Below are positions 45,875 to 54,320 of a stretch of 64,000 nucleotides of DNA, piece by piece. The number at the start of each line of letters is the position of its first letter. Within the stretch, counting starts at the first letter, position 1. The notes below the pieces were generated by a model. That model was given only the letters and a program-made list of their open reading frames with translations, was not told the DNA's origin and did not search any database. Origin of the DNA: Dolichospermum sp. DET69 (GTDB lineage Bacteria > Cyanobacteriota > Cyanobacteriia > Cyanobacteriales > Nostocaceae); assembly GCA_017355425.1 (NCBI GenBank), contig CP070233.1, forward strand, positions 1,963,501-2,027,500, in the 5' to 3' direction. A program made the position numbers and the translations under genes.

Positions 45875-46168
45875 TTATTTATCTACTGTGGTATGACTGT
45901 AACAATTCTTGGAACAAATCCGAGAGCAAGCTTCACATCCAATACAATTTTCTGGGTTAGTAATAACCATTACTTTCCGTTCAACTTCTTCTTCATCTTC
46001 ATCTACTACAAATTCACCTTCTTCGTTTAAAGCCATTAAGCCTAAAACTTTATGTCCACAAACTTTCATACATCTGCCACAACCGATACATTTATCTTTA
46101 TCTATTTCTTGGGCAAATTTAGGAGTCCAAGCACTACCTCCAAAGGTCAATCCTGTTAATGCAGCCAT
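45875..46168 (-). CDS. fdxB: Ferredoxin III, nif-specific (2x[4Fe-4S])
   Basis: 97-aa bacterial-type ferredoxin with two clusters: [11 protein letters not shown] followed by CGHKV spacing, and [15 protein letters not shown]. The two cluster motifs are separated by an acidic insert ([17 protein letters not shown]), which is the hallmark of the nif-specific FdxB group. The opening [18 protein letters not shown] is also typical. It is a probable electron carrier in nitrogen fixation. It is divergent from cnfR with a shared 890-bp intergenic region. CnfR is known to activate nif-related genes, so it may regulate this one (inference). Confidence 0.93.
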   Translation of the reverse strand: MAALTGLTFGGSAWTPKFAQEIDKDKCIGCGRCMKVCGHKVLGLMALNEEGEFVVDEDEEEVERKVMVITNPENCIGCEACSRICSKNCYSHTTVDK

Positions 46169-47054
46169 GAATAAAACCTCAGCAATTTTAGCTAGATGTT
46201 AGTTAATCCTTTCATCTTCATACTAGCCTGATATTTCATCTTTCCAAGCACAAAAAATCACTTTTTTATCAAATTTTGATGACTTGCTAAATAATATTAT
46301 TTATTTTTGATTGTCTCCTCATCTTAAATGATATTATTCATTAATAGATTCAGGTAGTATTTTTAGCTTAAAACCTGAATAAATAAGGGTTATCAAGTTT
46401 TGATTAAAATATATTTTCTCAATAACTGTTGATAAATTAAGTGAGAAATGATTGATTAAATAAAAATAATAATCAATTAAAAGATGTTATTGTTGGCTTT
46501 ATTAACTTCCTATTTGCAAATATTTTCTAATTAGATAAAAATATTTCATTCACCGTATTTATAAATACAAATTTTAAAAAATCATTTCATCTATTTTTGA
46601 ACTATTTTATTTTCATCCTAAATTACGTAGATTGGGTAGAGCGATCGCCAAACCTAATAAACAACAAAGTAGTAAAAAAATTGTTTTTTTTGCTAACCTA
46701 ACTTACTAATATAAGATGTTATTTAAAAACATTTAGCATAATTTATATAGCCCAAAATAAACATTATGACAGTAAATATTCAGGTAAATATTAAGAAATC
46801 CTGCCAAGCTCATACCGAACAATCTTATTGAAATCTTTATGAAATGTATAGTTAATGAAGAAGCAATGAAGCCTAACTTTGCAAAATATCAATAGCTACA
46901 AAATCTGGCTTCATTAACCCTATGAGTAATTAATCAAGCGAGAAACACATCTTCTCGTTATAGAGGTAATTTGGTAGCGAGTTATGAATCAATTGGACAC
47001 ATTAAGGGGAGACTTGAGCCAAACATCTCAACGATTAAAGTAGGAAGACGGACT
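46169..47054. promoter_or_regulatory. Large AT-rich divergent control region of fdxB and cnfR
   Basis: About 890 bp without a credible gene (one HIP1 site near 46642). The length is unusual for this window and fits a regulated promoter for cnfR and fdxB, both nitrogen-fixation genes. I could not identify a definite NtcA or CnfR site by eye. The frame extends from 46971, but the ATG at 47055 is the better start for cnfR, so 46971-47054 is probably leader. Confidence 0.45.
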
Positions 47055-48641
47055 ATGCCGCATATAATTCCTAACAACAGTTGCGTGGGATGTGACAACT
47101 GCCGACCTCTATGTCCTACGGGTGCAATTAAAATCGAAGATGATGAATATTGGGTTGATCCTGCCCTTTGTAATAATTGTGAGGGTTATTATTCACAACC
47201 ACAATGTGTGATTGCTTGTCCAACAAATGCACCAATACCTGTACACGCAAAAAAAGGCAGATGCAAAGTTGAACCACGAGATGCTACCAGTCCCGATTTA
47301 TTTCCTAATGGCAAGAATAACCCCTTTGCTTCAGCAATAGTTATCTGGGAAGCTTGCAATCTACTAGCACAAAGAACATCTTTACCATGGGAAAAAGATG
47401 AGACAGGTAATTTACATTACAATCGCTTAGTTAATCAAGGACGAGGGACAATTTCCTTTCATCTCCAAGACCTATTTCCAATTAATAACCGCGCTGATAA
47501 TTTACAAACAATTGATTATTTAGACATCCGTGCTGCTTGTATCCATCTTATTTTTGCTGCTCAAATTACAGCCCTAGATCAACCTTGGGAAGAAGAATTT
47601 ACCATTGATGAACGACAAATTGAACAGTATTTGGGCTTAGAAAAACGGAAAGACCTCAGCAAAAGCACCAAACTCGGTTTAATTAAAAACATCGTTTATC
47701 AAACTTGTTCTCTGATGGTTTCTATTGACTGGCCGCAACAAGGTAGAGTTCCCAGTTTTTCTATTAAAAATAGTTATCTATGGAATTTGACAGATACTCA
47801 GCACCATTTTCAAGAAGATGATCAAGGTTGTAAATATTTAGTTGGACTGACATTTACAGTCAAAGCGGGGATTTGGACACAACATTTCTTTAACAGACAA
47901 GGATGCAAAGACCGGACTACATTTTATCAATATGGCAGTCTTCCCAAAACCCTATTAACCACAGTTATGAGCCTGTGGCAACAACATGAAGGTGCTGTGA
48001 GACTGATGCTTTGGTTATTATTTAAAACCAAAATGGGTAGAGAACAACGCATTACTGTTCCTACATTACTGCGTATTGCTTATGGTGAAGAAAAAGTGAC
48101 TCAAGCTTCTAAACATAGGGAAGAACGCAAACGCCTACTTAAAGCTTATGAAAATGATTTAGAAGTTCTCAATCATTATGGAATGAAGCCATTATTTGAT
48201 CCTGTTACCTATCCCCCAGAAATTCAACCTTTGTGGGCAAAATTAGTTGATATTCCTGAAGATCCAGAGGAAGCTTTGGAATTTTGGATTAATGATGGTA
48301 GTGGTGAAAATCGTCTTACAGACAGTGGACCCCGTGGTAAATGGAATTTGCTTCTGAATGCCCGAATTTTATCTTTTGAACTTCCCCCAGACTGGGATAA
48401 GCGTTCAGAATCAGATAAAAAACAACGTCGCACCACTAAAGCCAAAAGCAATCATCAACAGACAGGTAATTTGCTAGGGGAACAGATTACAGAAGGACGT
48501 AAAAAAATGAATCTCTCCCAAAGGGAATTAGCAAAGTTGATGGAAAAAAGCCAAAGCTGGATTCGTGACGTAGAAAAAGGTCGTTTAAAAGCTAAACTAG
48601 ATGACCAAATGCTCTTGAGACAATTGCTAGATATTTCATAG
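47055..48641 (+). CDS. cnfR: CnfR/PatB, ferredoxin-HTH regulator of nif genes
   Basis: Transcription activator for nitrogen-fixation genes under low oxygen, acting in heterocysts in Anabaena (PatB) and as the master nif regulator in Leptolyngbya (CnfR). It begins with a bacterial ferredoxin domain: CVGCDNCRPLCP, then CNNC...CVIACP (two [4Fe-4S] motifs). A long unnamed middle domain follows. The C-terminus is an XRE-type helix-turn-helix (LGEQITEGRKKMNLSQRELAKLMEKSQSWIRDVEKGRLK). From the ATG at 47055 the protein is 528 aa, matching the family length of about 530; the longer frame from 46971 adds 28 unrelated residues. Structured element copy 2 follows its stop. Confidence 0.95.
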   Translation: MPHIIPNNSCVGCDNCRPLCPTGAIKIEDDEYWVDPALCNNCEGYYSQPQCVIACPTNAPIPVHAKKGRCKVEPRDATSPDLFPNGKNNPFASAIVIWEACNLLAQRTSLPWEKDETGNLHYNRLVNQGRGTISFHLQDLFPINNRADNLQTIDYLDIRAACIHLIFAAQITALDQPWEEEFTIDERQIEQYLGLEKRKDLSKSTKLGLIKNIVYQTCSLMVSIDWPQQGRVPSFSIKNSYLWNLTDTQHHFQEDDQGCKYLVGLTFTVKAGIWTQHFFNRQGCKDRTTFYQYGSLPKTLLTTVMSLWQQHEGAVRLMLWLLFKTKMGREQRITVPTLLRIAYGEEKVTQASKHREERKRLLKAYENDLEVLNHYGMKPLFDPVTYPPEIQPLWAKLVDIPEDPEEALEFWINDGSGENRLTDSGPRGKWNLLLNARILSFELPPDWDKRSESDKKQRRTTKAKSNHQQTGNLLGEQITEGRKKMNLSQRELAKLMEKSQSWIRDVEKGRLKAKLDDQMLLRQLLDIS

Positions 48642-48645
48642 AAAC

Positions 48646-48698
48646 GCACGGTATGCGGGAAACTCAGTGGCTTAAGCCCTGAGAGGGAAACGAAATTT
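48646..48698. ncRNA. Recurring structured element, copy 2
   Basis: CGGTATGCGGGAAACTCAGT, GGCTTAAGCC and CTGAGAGGGAAACGAAAT, immediately after the cnfR stop. The stem CTCAG/CTGAG with the inner GGC-TTAA-GCC hairpin is perfect here; the other two copies differ at paired positions. The tail hairpin of copies 1 and 3 is missing. Confidence 0.4.
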
Positions 48699-48721
48699 GT
48701 CAACTTTAGATAATATCTAGA

Positions 48722-48828
48722 TATAGGACTACTATTTGATTTTTGACAGCTTGCGTGTCGTAGCCATACTATCTGTAGGGTGGGGAATGCCCACCTACTA
48801 TTTTCAGGAATCATTTAGTATTGCTATA
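48722..48828. mobile_element. Short TATAGGACT-family MITE
   Basis: The left end is TATAGGACTACTATTTGATT and the right end AATCATTTAGTATTGCTATA (imperfect inverted repeat sharing TATAG....A.T...TGATT). The interior has GTAGGGTGGGGAATGCCCAC, as in the copy at 36480. It lies 31 bp before the next gene start. Confidence 0.65.
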
Positions 48829-48859
48829 GGTGTGAATCTGAATTTTTTGAGGAGTGAAC

Positions 48860-49582
48860 ATGAGTAATATTATTTTTGGTAAAAGTTTTTTAGCCTTACC
48901 AAGTCTTGCCGCTTTATTAGTTTTGGGTAACGGACTTTCTGTAAATGCTCAGACAGTCGCACCAGAAACAATTGTCATCCCCACTAACCAAGCATCAATA
49001 TCCACTGTGGCGACAGAAGAAATAGCCAATCGGACAATCACACCCATACCAGGAACAGTAGAAACTTCATCAGCTATACTAAATTATGGTTCTACAGAAG
49101 TCAGCGAAAAAACAGAACCATCCAATCACATAGCACAATCCAATATGGAAGTAGGTAGACCAACTCGTGGTGGTAGTAGCTACATTGGTGTTGCTGGAAA
49201 CGTAGGTCTATCCGGTGGCACTTCAGGCTTGAGTGATGGTAATTTCACCGTTATCAGTAAAATTGGTATTACCAAAACCCTATCAATCAGACCAGCAGCA
49301 ATATTAGGTACTGATACCACAATTCTTGCTCCTGTCACTTACGACTATTCTTTTAAATCAGCAGATCCATTTAGTGAACCTTTAACCATAGCTCCCTATG
49401 TGGGAATAGGTGCAGCCATTAAAACTGGTGATAAATCAGAAACAGCTTTGTTAGTAACTGGTGGTGTAGACTTACCTCTAAATAATCGCCTCACCGGTAC
49501 AGCCGCCGTAAACGCTGGATTTTTCAATGAAACTGATATCGGAGTTCTAGTCGGAGTTGGTTATAACTTCCGTGGGTTTTAG
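48860..49582 (+). CDS. Exported beta-barrel-like outer-membrane protein
   Basis: About 240 aa. Signal peptide (MSNIIFGKSFLALPSLAALLVLGNGLSVNAQ), then a low-complexity Thr/Ser-rich linker. From about residue 105 there are alternating-hydrophobic strands (SYIGVAGNVGLSG, FTVISKIGITKTLSIRPAAILG, APYVGIGAAIKTG, ALLVTGGVDLPL) ending GVLVGVGYNFRGF. The aromatic C-terminal residue is typical of outer-membrane barrels. Probably a small porin-like or surface protein; the family is not named. The start could be two codons earlier (MNM). A palindromic repeat (49599-49621) follows. Confidence 0.8.
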   Translation: MSNIIFGKSFLALPSLAALLVLGNGLSVNAQTVAPETIVIPTNQASISTVATEEIANRTITPIPGTVETSSAILNYGSTEVSEKTEPSNHIAQSNMEVGRPTRGGSSYIGVAGNVGLSGGTSGLSDGNFTVISKIGITKTLSIRPAAILGTDTTILAPVTYDYSFKSADPFSEPLTIAPYVGIGAAIKTGDKSETALLVTGGVDLPLNNRLTGTAAVNAGFFNETDIGVLVGVGYNFRGF

Positions 49583-49598
49583 AAACTAGGAGTCAGTA

Positions 49599-49621
49599 GG
49601 GGTTTAGGATTGCTAAACCCC
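49599..49621. terminator. GGGGTTTAG...CTAAACCCC palindrome between convergent genes
   Basis: Stem GGGGTTTAG / CTAAACCCC, near copy of 3937-3957. Its position between the stops of two convergent genes suits bidirectional termination. Confidence 0.6.
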
Positions 49622-49651
49622 AGCTGATTACTGAATTTGAATTCTGCTGTT

Positions 49652-50785
49652 TCATTGCAAAGGAATAAAGCCTGATTGTTGGACAATTTGTTGACCCTGG
49701 GGAGATAATGCCAGATCAATAAATTGTTTCACTGCGGGACTATTCTGTTTGCGAATTGCTAAATAAACACTACGACTGATGGGATATTTACCAGATTGAA
49801 TGGCAGTTTTATCTACGGGAGATACTCCATTAATTGGTATAATTCTGACTAATTGCTGATTTTCTAACTGAGAAACTGTAGCGTAACTAATACCATTATT
49901 TCCCAGTGTGCGGATTATTCCTGTAGTTTCGTCTTGGGGAAAGGTGATAAAATTAGCACTATCCGATGCAAAGGGTTTTTCTAACAAAACTGTATTTTGA
50001 AAGAAGTCCCTAGTCCCACTACTAGCAGCGCGATTAATAACTTTAATGGGAGCATTTGGTCCACCCACTTGTGACCAATTAGTGATTTGACCTTGATAAA
50101 TTTGTCGTAATTGGTCTAAAGTTAAACTACCTTGAAAGGGATTATTAACACCAACAACAACGCCTACTGCATCACGAGCGATCGCTATTACCTGAATCCC
50201 CGCTTGTGCTTCTTGAGGTTTCAAAGGTCGAGATGTTGCGGCCATTACCACTACATTCTTGATTAAGGCTTCCAGTCCCTTACCTGAACCTTTGGGAAAT
50301 CCATTGGGTTGACCATAGGTAGTAGGAACATTAGCATTTATTTGACCATACGAATTCCGCAAACGCTGGATTAAGCCTACCATAGTTGTACTACCATCCA
50401 TACTCAAGACAGTAGGATTAGGCAATGATGTATCAATATTAGTAGAATTAGTGCTAATTGGGTTAATAGCCGCAGTAGTGGTTGCTGTGTTCGGTGCTGG
50501 AGGCTCTTGGGTTGCAGTTGGCTCTGGTATAGGTACTGCTGGAACTGTAGTCTTAGGAGCAGTAGCAGTTAATTCTGGGGTAGTTTTTGCCGTGAGTTTA
50601 TCCTTGAAAGCAAAATAACCACCCCCTACAGCTACCAATGCAGCCAAACCTACGAAAACAATAGGAGGAATTGCAGACTTTTTCAATTGATGTCCGCAAA
50701 TTTCGCATTTCTTTGCATTAACCGCATTTTGATCATGTCCACATTTAGGACACTTGACATTATTAAAGTTATAATCTGCTGTCAT
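49652..50785 (-). CDS. Zinc-ribbon, membrane-anchored PstS-like substrate-binding protein
   Basis: 377 aa with an unusual order of parts. An N-terminal cytoplasmic zinc ribbon (C12, C15, C27, C30: CPKCGHD...CEICGHQ) is followed by one membrane helix (PIVFVGLAALVAVGGGYFAF, about 41-60), a Pro/Thr/Ala-rich linker (about 65-125), and a periplasmic type-II binding-protein domain (LSMDGSTTMVGLIQRLRNSYGQI, AIARDAVGVVVG..NPFQGSLTLDQLRQIYQGQITNWSQVGG, INRAASSGTRDFFQNTVL). The last domain is PstS-like and would normally bind phosphate. It is 21 bp downstream of the tubulin-like gene in the same operon, so it may be a sensor or anchor and not a transporter part. Confidence 0.85.
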   Translation of the reverse strand: MTADYNFNNVKCPKCGHDQNAVNAKKCEICGHQLKKSAIPPIVFVGLAALVAVGGGYFAFKDKLTAKTTPELTATAPKTTVPAVPIPEPTATQEPPAPNTATTTAAINPISTNSTNIDTSLPNPTVLSMDGSTTMVGLIQRLRNSYGQINANVPTTYGQPNGFPKGSGKGLEALIKNVVVMAATSRPLKPQEAQAGIQVIAIARDAVGVVVGVNNPFQGSLTLDQLRQIYQGQITNWSQVGGPNAPIKVINRAASSGTRDFFQNTVLLEKPFASDSANFITFPQDETTGIIRTLGNNGISYATVSQLENQQLVRIIPINGVSPVDKTAIQSGKYPISRSVYLAIRKQNSPAVKQFIDLALSPQGQQIVQQSGFIPLQ

Positions 50786-50806
50786 AAATACCTCATTTAC
50801 TAATTA

Positions 50807-53800
50807 TTATTTAGCTGGCAATTCTGCTTGAATTTTTGATTCAATCTGAGCAACTTGTTCATTTGTTAAACCTAACTCTTCTTGCAGTTCTAACAACTGC
50901 ACTTGTTCTTCTAAATCTATTTCTCCATCATTTCCCCAAAAAGCTTGATACATTAAGGTATATTCCTCAACTGCATTATTAGCAGCAACTGATGGCGTAA
51001 ATTCAGCAATCATCAAATCAGCAATATCTTGAGAAATATTATATTTCTGGCGAAATTTCTCTACCAATTGTAATTCTGTCGCTGACGGATTACCGCTTTT
51101 ATAACAAGTAGCCACTAGCTTACGAAATTTTTCTAAATTCTCATCATTTGCCGGAATGGATTTATTAGATATAGTTGTGGTAGGTGCAGTAATTGGGGTA
51201 TTAGTAGATGCAGTAGCAACCATCAAATTATATTGCTTAATGTAATTTTCAATTGCTGATTCTGCTTTTTGATAATCGGGGTTATCCTTACCACCAACAA
51301 GGGTATTTTCTACTTCCTGTAAACAACTCATGAGCTTTTGATATAATTGCTGTTTTTGAGGTTTAGTTGTGGCACTTTCTCCAATTGCTTTTAACCCATC
51401 TGCCAAAATATCTCGAATTTTCCGATTTTGGTCACTGAGAAGATTTTCTTCTACTTTTTGCCAATTGTCTCCCAAAACTTGCACTTTTTGTAACCCTGTT
51501 TGTTTATCTAGGTAGAAAAAGCGAATTTCCTCAAATCCCGTAACTTTATTTTCTTGGACTACAATTAATGCAAATGCCTTTGCTAAAAGCAGATTTTGTT
51601 TAACTTGTCCCTCTTCTTGACTGGAGGGCATAATATCCTGAAATTGACGATGATCTTGATGAGTATGTAAAGGGTTTTTATCAGATTGATTCACAGTCCG
51701 ATAAATCACTCGCATCTTTTCCATCCCTTCAATTAACCGCAGTGGAAAAGCCCCTACTTCTTGGACAAAGAAAATATAATGGGGATCATTTAATGGCCGA
51801 ATATCTTTATCAGTGAGGGTACTAGATTTGCGAATTATTGGTAAAACGGCATTTACAGCCGTATCAGATGGTTTAGTACCACCTTGAATCCCAATTAATG
51901 TTTGTCGTTTTTCTGCCTTATTTTCCCAACCAAGATTTACCTGTTCTTGACTAAATCGCAAGAAAGATTCACTCTTTTCAAAAGTAGTTTTAATTTGAGC
52001 TTCTTGTTGTTCTACAGTTGGATATTGTTCCAAAAACTTTCTAGCTGTTGATATCTGCAATTGGGATTTATCCACAAACTCATCTACGCTGCGATTCAAT
52101 AGTTTAATAAATAAGTCTTTAATTCGCAGGGGGTCAAATTTGTAAAGGTCAAACAGTGTAATTCCCATATCATCTAATATATCCTGAGATACTTTTTGAT
52201 ATACTGTCTCTGTTTTGCCTTCTAAAATTTGATTAAATACCAAATCTATATCTTTGGGATTATATAGCAAAATCCCATTCACAGTTAAGGTACTTGTTTC
52301 TCCTACATAAGTCTTTTCTCGCTCATTCAATTGAGTTTGTAAAGTTTCTAAATTTTGATCAAAAGTCGTTAAATCAACAATCAAACTATTAATTTCTTCC
52401 TTGAGAGCATCTAGTAACAGAACTCCTAAAGAGCGAGATTTAACTTCAACTTTAGAAGTATAAATTGATTTTAATGCTTCCATAATGCCATTAAACTCTT
52501 GTTCAATCACTGCCTTTTTATTGACTGGATTGAATCGTTTTGCATTATTATCTATTTGTTTGAGGAGAACTTGTAAAGCATTAGCCGCAGACTGTTCTTT
52601 TGGTAGCCAATTTTTTTGCCGTTCTTGGTCAAATTGACTGCGGTAATTATTAAAGACTTCTAACAGCCCTTCTAAAAATTGCCGGACAAATTTGGGACCT
52701 CGAAATCGGTCTGCAATCATGTTATAAACAATTTGCCGGAGTTCTTGCCTTTTTTGCGTTTTCAGGCGATTTAAGTTGTCCGACATTTTTTGGAAATAGT
52801 CACTCCAGCGACGTGGATCACTATCACTATCATTAAAGTGAGGACTGTATTTTTCCTGTTCAACGGAAATAAACCGCTGCAAATTTTCAAAGGGAATATT
52901 CAAATCATTGCGACGTTTGCGTAAACCAGCAATCCAATCAGCCACTTCCTTATTATAGGGTTTCATGCTATCCCCCAAGCTGATACTATCCAGAAGTTGA
53001 TGCTGATTATCTGATTCAGCTAAATTCAAACTTGGCAAGATTTCTGTTTGAATCAAATCCCGCATTGCTCCTGGTGCGGGAGTGGGATTTTGCCACCATG
53101 TGACTACTTGTCCTGCTAAACGAGAAGCACAAGCTTGAAGCACTCGTTGAATAGGAAATTGAATACTAGATAGGCCAAAAGCAATAAAATTCTGAGGATA
53201 TCCAAAAGAGTCAGGACTAGCCCACTGTTTGCGAATGTTATCCCGTACCAGTTTTTTGTATTGACTAAATCCAGAACTGAAATCTAAAAATATATTTTGT
53301 CCTACCATTTCCAGCACTGAATTAAGACTGGGAAGGGTGACTTTATCATTACTATTACCAACAAGATAGCAGAAGTTAAAAGGTACGTCTTGACTACTTT
53401 GAGTCGTAATCCGATCCGATGAATTACTACTATATTGGCATTCAAATCGAGTATCATTGCGAGAATAATGGTTTAGTTCCATTAATGCAGAATAGGCATT
53501 GGCAATAACGCGATCGCCCAACCCGGAAAAAGCTCCTGGAAGCACCAGATAAGCTGATGACTGGGGCATTTCTGAAGGCGGAACCCAATCTCGCAAATTG
53601 TAAGCTAAATCCAGCACCATTCCCGATCCCGTACCACCTGACAAGGAACAGACAATAAAAATATTTATACCTTTATCAAGTTGTAAACCCCAACGATCTA
53701 ACATGAATTTTTCATGTCCGAGAATCCGCGTTTTGGCATTAGTAAAGCTGTTTTTAATAGCTTGATAGTTCACTGCAAAGGCAAATTTACCTAAAGCTCG

Positions 53801-54148
53801 TATTTGCCCCGCACCTGCCAAAATAGAATCAGTACCTTTTAACTGACTGGGAAACCATTCTTCCAGATAATTATAAGCAGATAACTGATTAAGCATAGCT
53901 TTGGCATTCTCCACCTTCGCCCATACTTGCTCGGATGGGCTAAGACCAATGTTTTGCTTAAGAACAGTTTGTGCCTCAGAGACCTTAGCATTTTGTTCTG
54001 TATCTATATGCAAAAACGATACAATTGGTAAAGCATCCAAAGAGCCATAGGCTTCGACAATCATCCGCCGGACTTTAATTAATATTTCCTTACCTGTACC
54101 ACCTAGTCCTATGACTACGGTTGGTGTCATGCCTATATAGTCTGCCAT
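50807..54148 (-). CDS. Large tubulin-like GTPase (Tubulin_2 type), 1113 aa
   Basis: Prokaryotic tubulin/FtsZ-superfamily protein. The N-terminal Rossmann core has TVVIGLGGTGKEILIKVRRMI (residues 10-30) and the tubulin signature SLSGGTGSGMVLDLAYNLRDW with GGTGSG at 171-176; DRVIANAYSALMELNHY follows. After about residue 330 comes a very long helical, coiled-coil-rich region (to about 960) and an acidic C-terminal tail. It is not FtsZ: the length and insertions match the Tubulin_2 group, reported by others in bacterial multi-gene systems of uncertain, possibly conflict- or signalling-related, function. It forms an operon with the zinc-ribbon/PstS-like gene. No vWA or MoxR partner is in the window. 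Confidence 0.88.
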   Translation of the reverse strand: MADYIGMTPTVVIGLGGTGKEILIKVRRMIVEAYGSLDALPIVSFLHIDTEQNAKVSEAQTVLKQNIGLSPSEQVWAKVENAKAMLNQLSAYNYLEEWFPSQLKGTDSILAGAGQIRALGKFAFAVNYQAIKNSFTNAKTRILGHEKFMLDRWGLQLDKGINIFIVCSLSGGTGSGMVLDLAYNLRDWVPPSEMPQSSAYLVLPGAFSGLGDRVIANAYSALMELNHYSRNDTRFECQYSSNSSDRITTQSSQDVPFNFCYLVGNSNDKVTLPSLNSVLEMVGQNIFLDFSSGFSQYKKLVRDNIRKQWASPDSFGYPQNFIAFGLSSIQFPIQRVLQACASRLAGQVVTWWQNPTPAPGAMRDLIQTEILPSLNLAESDNQHQLLDSISLGDSMKPYNKEVADWIAGLRKRRNDLNIPFENLQRFISVEQEKYSPHFNDSDSDPRRWSDYFQKMSDNLNRLKTQKRQELRQIVYNMIADRFRGPKFVRQFLEGLLEVFNNYRSQFDQERQKNWLPKEQSAANALQVLLKQIDNNAKRFNPVNKKAVIEQEFNGIMEALKSIYTSKVEVKSRSLGVLLLDALKEEINSLIVDLTTFDQNLETLQTQLNEREKTYVGETSTLTVNGILLYNPKDIDLVFNQILEGKTETVYQKVSQDILDDMGITLFDLYKFDPLRIKDLFIKLLNRSVDEFVDKSQLQISTARKFLEQYPTVEQQEAQIKTTFEKSESFLRFSQEQVNLGWENKAEKRQTLIGIQGGTKPSDTAVNAVLPIIRKSSTLTDKDIRPLNDPHYIFFVQEVGAFPLRLIEGMEKMRVIYRTVNQSDKNPLHTHQDHRQFQDIMPSSQEEGQVKQNLLLAKAFALIVVQENKVTGFEEIRFFYLDKQTGLQKVQVLGDNWQKVEENLLSDQNRKIRDILADGLKAIGESATTKPQKQQLYQKLMSCLQEVENTLVGGKDNPDYQKAESAIENYIKQYNLMVATASTNTPITAPTTTISNKSIPANDENLEKFRKLVATCYKSGNPSATELQLVEKFRQKYNISQDIADLMIAEFTPSVAANNAVEEYTLMYQAFWGNDGEIDLEEQVQLLELQEELGLTNEQVAQIESKIQAELPAK

Positions 54149-54270
54149 AATCGAAGAATAATAAGAGACTAATGTAATTTACTTATAGCAAGTATACTAT
54201 ACTGCATTTTAATCATGTCGTATCAATAATACTTATTGGCAAAAAAAAAAGCTGATATTGCAGCTTGATC

Positions 54271-54312
54271 AAAAATCCCCGTCAGATTCACATCAAAAGT
54301 CGGGGATTTTTA
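54271..54312 (-). terminator. Terminator after the substrate-binding lipoprotein gene
   Basis: AAAAATCCCCG...CGGGGATTTTT inverted repeat just past the stop of the minus-strand gene at 54321; read on the minus strand it is a GC stem followed by T residues. Confidence 0.8.
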
Positions 54313-54320
54313 TTAATTAA

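Noticed and set aside
46971-47054. Upstream GTG/ATG extension of cnfR
   Set aside because: The 28 extra residues do not belong to the family; the ATG at 47055 gives the expected ferredoxin start and length.
50807-54148. FtsZ
   Set aside because: It has a tubulin signature, but the length (1113 aa) and long coiled-coil extension do not fit FtsZ, which is about 400 aa.
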